Positions 59,578 to 64,000 of a DNA stretch of 64,000 nt are shown piece by piece (position 1 is the stretch's first letter; every line of letters begins with the position of its first letter). The stretch is from Linyphia triangularis (taxonomy: Eukaryota; Arthropoda; Arachnida; Araneae; Linyphiidae): the NCBI GenBank assembly GCA_963978545.1, contig OZ021721.1, positions 42,542,785-42,606,784 of the forward strand, read 5' to 3'. The notes beneath the pieces were generated by a model, which worked only from the letters and a program-made list of their open reading frames with translations, ran no database searches and had not been told where the DNA came from. Made by a program: the position numbers and the translations under genes.

Positions 59578-62500
59578 GTCCGGGGAATAGAGACTGAAAA
59601 AGGGGTCTTACCTTGCAAAAGGTTATGTAGTTCTGATTTTTTAATATGTTACAAAGGTTGGTCCCGAGGTTTATAAACCAAGTTTTCGACCTCCTAACCC
59701 TTATGGGTTCTCTGTGGTGCACCAAAAACTGAGCCGTTTTTCAGTTTATACGTCACAACTCTTTGTTAATGCATCTTAGAAACAAACATTGTATTCAAAA
59801 GTTGTAGAATATTAAATTTTCTACAACTTTTGTACACAAAGTTTTTTTGTAGACCTATTATGTAAATAGTTATGTCGCATCAAAGTCAAAACTTTTTCGT
59901 AAAAATGCTACTTTTTTAAGATTTGTGTCAAGTTTTTTGATTATATCTCCATAATGGTACGTTTTAGAGAAAAAGTTGGAAAATATAAGTTGTAGAGCAA
60001 TAAATTTCCTACAAGTTTTATATATTAACTTATTTTCTAGGACTAATAACAAAGGAGTTACTCTGCTTTGTGTATTTTCCGTAGTGCGCCAAAAAAAACC
60101 CCGTTTTTCAGCTTGTAGATCATAACTCTTTTGAAATGCATTTTAAAAACAAGCATTAAATTTAAAAGTTGTAGAATATTAAATTTTCTACAACTTTTGG
60201 ACACAATTTGCTTTTGGAAAGCTATTAGGTAAAGAGTTACGTAGCATCAAAGTAAAAACTTTTTCGTAAAAATGCTGCTTTTTTAAGTTTTTTGCCGAGT
60301 TTTTCAATTATATCTTCATAACAATAAGTCGTAGGGGAAAATATCTTTTGTAGATCTATAAATTTGCTATAAGTTTTATACAAAAGGTTACTATCTAGGA
60401 CTACTCTATCTAAGGAGCTACTCTTCTTTTAAGGTTTACGAGATGATAACCTATAATATTTTATGTATAGGTAGGGGTTAAAAAAAATAGCTTCTTACTG
60501 CATAGTTTGACAATTTTAATAAAAAAATAAAACAATGTATATATATAATACTATTGATAATGTAAAATAAAAAGTGGAAACATATTAAATAACGTATACA
60601 TCGATAGATATTAATAGTAATATAAAATTTACCATTTTGCCGTGATGCACCAAAAATTTCTGCATTCGGAAATAAAAATGAGAAATAGACTGCATTCAAG
60701 TGGCTAATTTTAAACTACGTGGAGTATAGATCTTTTGAGATAGAATAGAAAAATCTCAAGTCGAGTGGCATAAGTGACTTGTAAAGGAATTCTTTTAAGG
60801 GCTCAGTTTCCACGAAAACACCATATACTGTCGATTGAGATTTGCCACTGCCGAATTCAGGGAGGAAGATTAGAAAAACCGAAAGAAAGTTTCTAGTGCT
60901 TTCTTTCTCACCCCTCCACACCACTAACCATCCCGATAGAATATCAGCCACTCAGAGTACTTACTTAATATTGGAATACATGCGTTGTAATGATGGCTGC
61001 TTCGTCGTGTTCAATATTACAGCAATTTGTAAAGATCTTCCTAGATCCTAATGCCAGTGTTTAAAGCATCACTTAAGCAGTATCAAGCATTCTTGTTGCT
61101 CTCTATGGTAATGACAGGGCAACAATTTTAAATGCTTTGCGTTTTAAGCAATTTTCCAAATCAACAACTGGCAGCAAGTTAAATCTGTCAAAGCTACCAC
61201 CGACCCAAGAAGCTGCCATGTCTTTCGCACATACCATCAAGTAAAGACATGGATGGGCCAAATGAAAAATTCTCTGATCTGGGGGTGGAAGAAGGACAGT
61301 AAAGGGTTTCTTTTTTTTACAACCACCAGGGATTCAGCTCCTCAATCAATTCTGACTAACATTTTCTGCCAGTGAGATATAGGATGCACTAAGGCCTGCG
61401 GTTGAATATAGGCCGGTCTCAAGTGCTCCATAATAAGTAAAAACTGTCATGGTCAAACCTGTGACAATATAGCGGACATCATAATTGGTGATGACGACCC
61501 AACACAACTCTTAATTGAAGAAATAGCGGAGGGACTAGTCGAACCTTCGTGTCTAAACGAAACTAAATTTAGGAAATTATAAGTTTTCTAAATTGTAAAT
61601 TTTATTGATATTACTATTATTATATATAGATAAATACATTTTTATAATATTTGTATTTTTTGTTTTATAATACTATTATTTTAATACCTGTATTGTTTTA
61701 TTTTTAATCAAGGTTATCAGGCTTTTCAGTAAGAAACTGTTTTTAATATTAGATCTTACCAAGTAGCTCTTTTGTTATTAGTCCTATAAAATAACTTTGT
61801 ATATAAAACGTACCAAATTTAGGGTTCTGCAATTTTTATGATATACTTTTATGGATATCATCTAAAAACACGACAAGAATCTTAAAATGGTATTTTTACG
61901 AAAGAGTTTTTGCTGTGATGCTTTTCATACAATTTGTTTTTCATACAATAGTTCTACAAAACAAACTTTGCACAGACATATGTTGTAGAAAATGTAATAC
62001 TCTACAACCTAAAATATAATTATTTCGCTATAAAATGCAGTAGAAAAAGGATATGATCAGTATACTGAAAAAAAAATCCAAAATTTCAGAATTCAGAAGG
62101 TTTTTAGTGCACCATGGCGAAAATGGTAAATTGATATTACAGTTATTGTATATAGATATATATATTATTTAATATAGTTCCACTTTTTATTTTACATTAT
62201 TATTAGTATTATATATATATTGTTTTATTTTTTTATTAAAATTGTCATACTATGCAGTAAGAAGCTATTTTTTTTTAACCCTACCTATACATAAAATATT
62301 ATAGGTTATCTTGTAAACCTTAAAAGAAGAGTAGCTCCTTAGATAGAGTAGTCCTAGATAGTAACTTTTTGTATAAAACTTATAGCAAATTTATAGATCT
62401 ACAAAAGATATTTCCCCCTACGACTTATTGTAATGAAGATATAATTGAAAAACTCGGCAAAAAACTTAAAAAAGCAGCATTTTTGAAAAAGTTTTTACTT

Positions 62501-63139
62501 TGATGCTACGTAACTCGTTACCTAATAGCTTTACAAAAGTTGTAGAAAATTTAATATTCTACAACTTTTAAATTTAATGTTTGTTTTTAAAATGCATTGC
62601 AAAAGAGTTATGATCTACAAGCTGAAAAACGTATTTTTTTGGCACCACGGAAAATACACAAAGCAGAGTAACTCCTTTGTTATTAGTCCTAGAAAATAAG
62701 TTAATATATAAAACTTGTAGGAAATTTATTGCTCTACAACTTTTATTCACAAACTTTTTCTCTAAAACGTACCATTATGAAGATATAATCAAAAAACTCT
62801 ACACAAATCTTAAAAAAGTAGCATTTTTACGAAAAAGTTTTATCTTTGATGCAACATAACTATTTACATAATATGTCTACAAAAAAACTTGGTGTACAAA
62901 AGTTGTAGAAAATTTAATATTCTACAACTTTTGAATATAATGTTTGTTTCTAAGATGCATTGACAAAGAGTTATGACGTATAAACTGAAAAACGGCTCAG
63001 TTTTTGGTGCACCACAGAGAACGCACAAGGGTTAGGAGGTCGAAAACTTGGTTTATAAACCACGGGACCGACCTTTATAACATATTAAAAAATCAGAACT
63101 ACATAACCTTTTGCAAGGCAAAATGTCTATTCCCTTGAC
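59578..63139. mobile_element. 3.56-kb element with about 1.05-kb inverted arms
   Basis: Left arm about 59578-60668 and right arm about 62085-63139 are complementary along nearly their full length, for example ccttgcaaaaggttatgtag at 59612 against its complement near 63110, and taacctataatattttatg at 60451 against 62290. TA lies outside both ends (59576-59577 and 63140-63141), a possible duplication. Each arm contains two diverged tandem units of about 365 bp (gttgtagaatattaaatttt and gcatcaaagt-aaaacttttt recur); the right side has a third at about 61740-62085. The centre carries a broken cysteine-rich gene. It lies in the 5' intron of the RhoGAP-START gene. Confidence 0.8.
61090..61581 (+). 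pseudogene. CXC-like cysteine-rich gene fragment in the inverted-arm element
   Basis: Two frames join near 61235: LYGNDRATILNALRFKQFSK, KLNLSKLPPTQEAA, then YHQVKTWMG, WGWKKDSKGF, SAPQSILTNIFC, a cysteine block GCTKACG..AGLKCS....CHGQTCDN, then DDDPTQLLIEEIAEG to a stop at 61579-61581. From memory this order (LPPT, YHQVQ.WLG, WGW, PAP, IFC.CK.GC...CGCRKAGL.CS..C.GQ.C.N) marks an arthropod repeat-associated family with a Tesmin/TSO1-CXC-like end. Here one frameshift and three in-frame stops fall in it, two of them inside the Cys motif. Confidence 0.6.
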
Positions 63140-64000
63140 TAATAACCTCATATCTGTCATTAAAAAATAGCGCAACGTAGGATCAGTAGTTTGAATTACA
63201 TATGTAGATATATAATCTTTAGTTCTATATCTTTGTAAAGAATCGGTAAGGTACAGTAAGCAAAAAAAAAAAAAAAAAAATCTGAACGATGGCTATATCT
63301 TGTATTCTATTTGATGAAATAACAAAAGTCAAGTACTGTTGTAAATTGTAAAAGGTCTATATTAATTGTATATATTTTTTTATCATGAGAGTTCATCTAC
63401 ATATTAAAACTAAACCAAATTTTAAAAAGTTCAATAGCCTAATATAATACCATATTTAGATTTAGAATCCAAAAAAACGCTTAAATACCAAATTTTATAA
63501 TTTTACAATGAGTGATAAGTAATTTAAATGATGTCAAAAGAATGGCAAATTAATATTAAAAAGAAAATCTGTTTTTTCAGTCATAAATTCTTAAATAGTT
63601 AATATATTTAAATTTTTTTTTTCAAACGATAGTTTGTAAAAGGCCAAACATATATAACATGCAACTTTTGAATCAAACAGTTTTTTAATAATAAATTATT
63701 AATAAAAAAAGTTTTTAATTTTTTTAAATAGAAACATGTATTTTTTGCTTCCATTAGATTTATCATGATCAAAAACCCCTCCAGAATTTGTTTTATTCCA
63801 TTTTGACTTTTGGTTCTCAATATTTTAGCAAAAATTAAAAAAAGCTCACTTTAAGGGACCGTGTGATAGATTATGTCTATAATCTATCACACGATAGATT
63901 TATCAAACGCAAAACGTTTGCTCCTTCCGTGCTTTAAAGAAATTTGCCCTCGAGATCGGCCAAAAAATCGCTCATAAGTGACGTGTTTCTCAACATAATG
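63140..64000. other. AT-rich edge with a perfect hairpin
   Basis: No gene. A 15-bp perfect stem with a 4-base loop occupies 63860-63893 (see findings). The intron presumably continues beyond the window towards the SAM exons. Confidence 0.5.
63860..63893. repeat. perfect 15-bp-stem hairpin
   Basis: cgtgtgatagattat, loop gtct, then ataatctatcacacg: fully self-complementary. It is preceded by ttaaggga. It may be the end of a MITE extending past the window. Confidence 0.7.

Noticed and set aside
60715..60951. Minus-strand 78-codon frame as an alternative first exon of the RhoGAP-START gene
   Set aside because: It lies in the centre of the inverted-arm element and shows no SAM motif.

Overview
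The window looks like nuclear DNA from an invertebrate, most likely an arthropod (spider-like or another chelicerate is plausible but not shown). It is very AT-rich and intron-dominated, with consensus GT-AG splice sites, many microsatellites, tRNA-derived SINEs and abundant DNA transposons. Nothing bacterial, viral or organellar is visible. Nearly all the free-standing open frames are chance openings; I assigned genes from protein-family motifs and splice signals.

Two host genes are well supported, both on the minus strand. (1) A complete intronless frame at 1886-2662 encodes a CFDP1/BCNT-family chromatin protein, with a palindromic CRE-like TGACGTCA about 280 bp upstream. (2) A large gene fills the right half: the DLC1/STARD13/STARD8 (Drosophila crossveinless-c) RhoGAP-START protein. 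I reconstructed twelve coding exons from 58750 down to a stop at 24244. All junctions are GT-AG and phase-compatible and give 926 residues: end of the SAM domain, linker with a tensin-type YDNV motif, RhoGAP with its arginine finger, and START. The SAM-domain exons and promoter lie beyond the right edge.

The rest is mobile-element landscape. Region 1-2.96 kb: CFDP1 and flanks. 3-17.5 kb: decayed repeats, several MITEs (one with exact TTAA duplications), a broken THAP domain, and an isolated first-exon-like segment resembling arthropod YqaJ/SWIM-associated proteins. 17.5-24.1 kb: AT-rich DNA with a near-perfect fold-back MITE. 24.2-58.8 kb: the RhoGAP-START gene, its introns loaded with SINEs, two Tc1/mariner relics, minisatellites and MITEs. 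59.6-63.1 kb: a 3.56-kb element with roughly 1.05-kb inverted arms around a broken cysteine-rich (CXC-like) gene.

The most striking structure is in the 20-kb intron that splits or adjoins exons at 26.8 and 34 kb: a Tigger/pogo element (27197-33007) interrupted by two later insertions, each with a perfect 8-bp target duplication. One is a 677-bp hAT-type non-autonomous element (ATCTAGAG). The other is a 2764-bp element (CTACTCAT) with hAT-like TAGGG ends, long inverted termini, symmetrical subterminal motifs, and a two-frame transposase-like gene of an uncharacterised arthropod family. Family assignments rest on recognised motifs; no searches were run.
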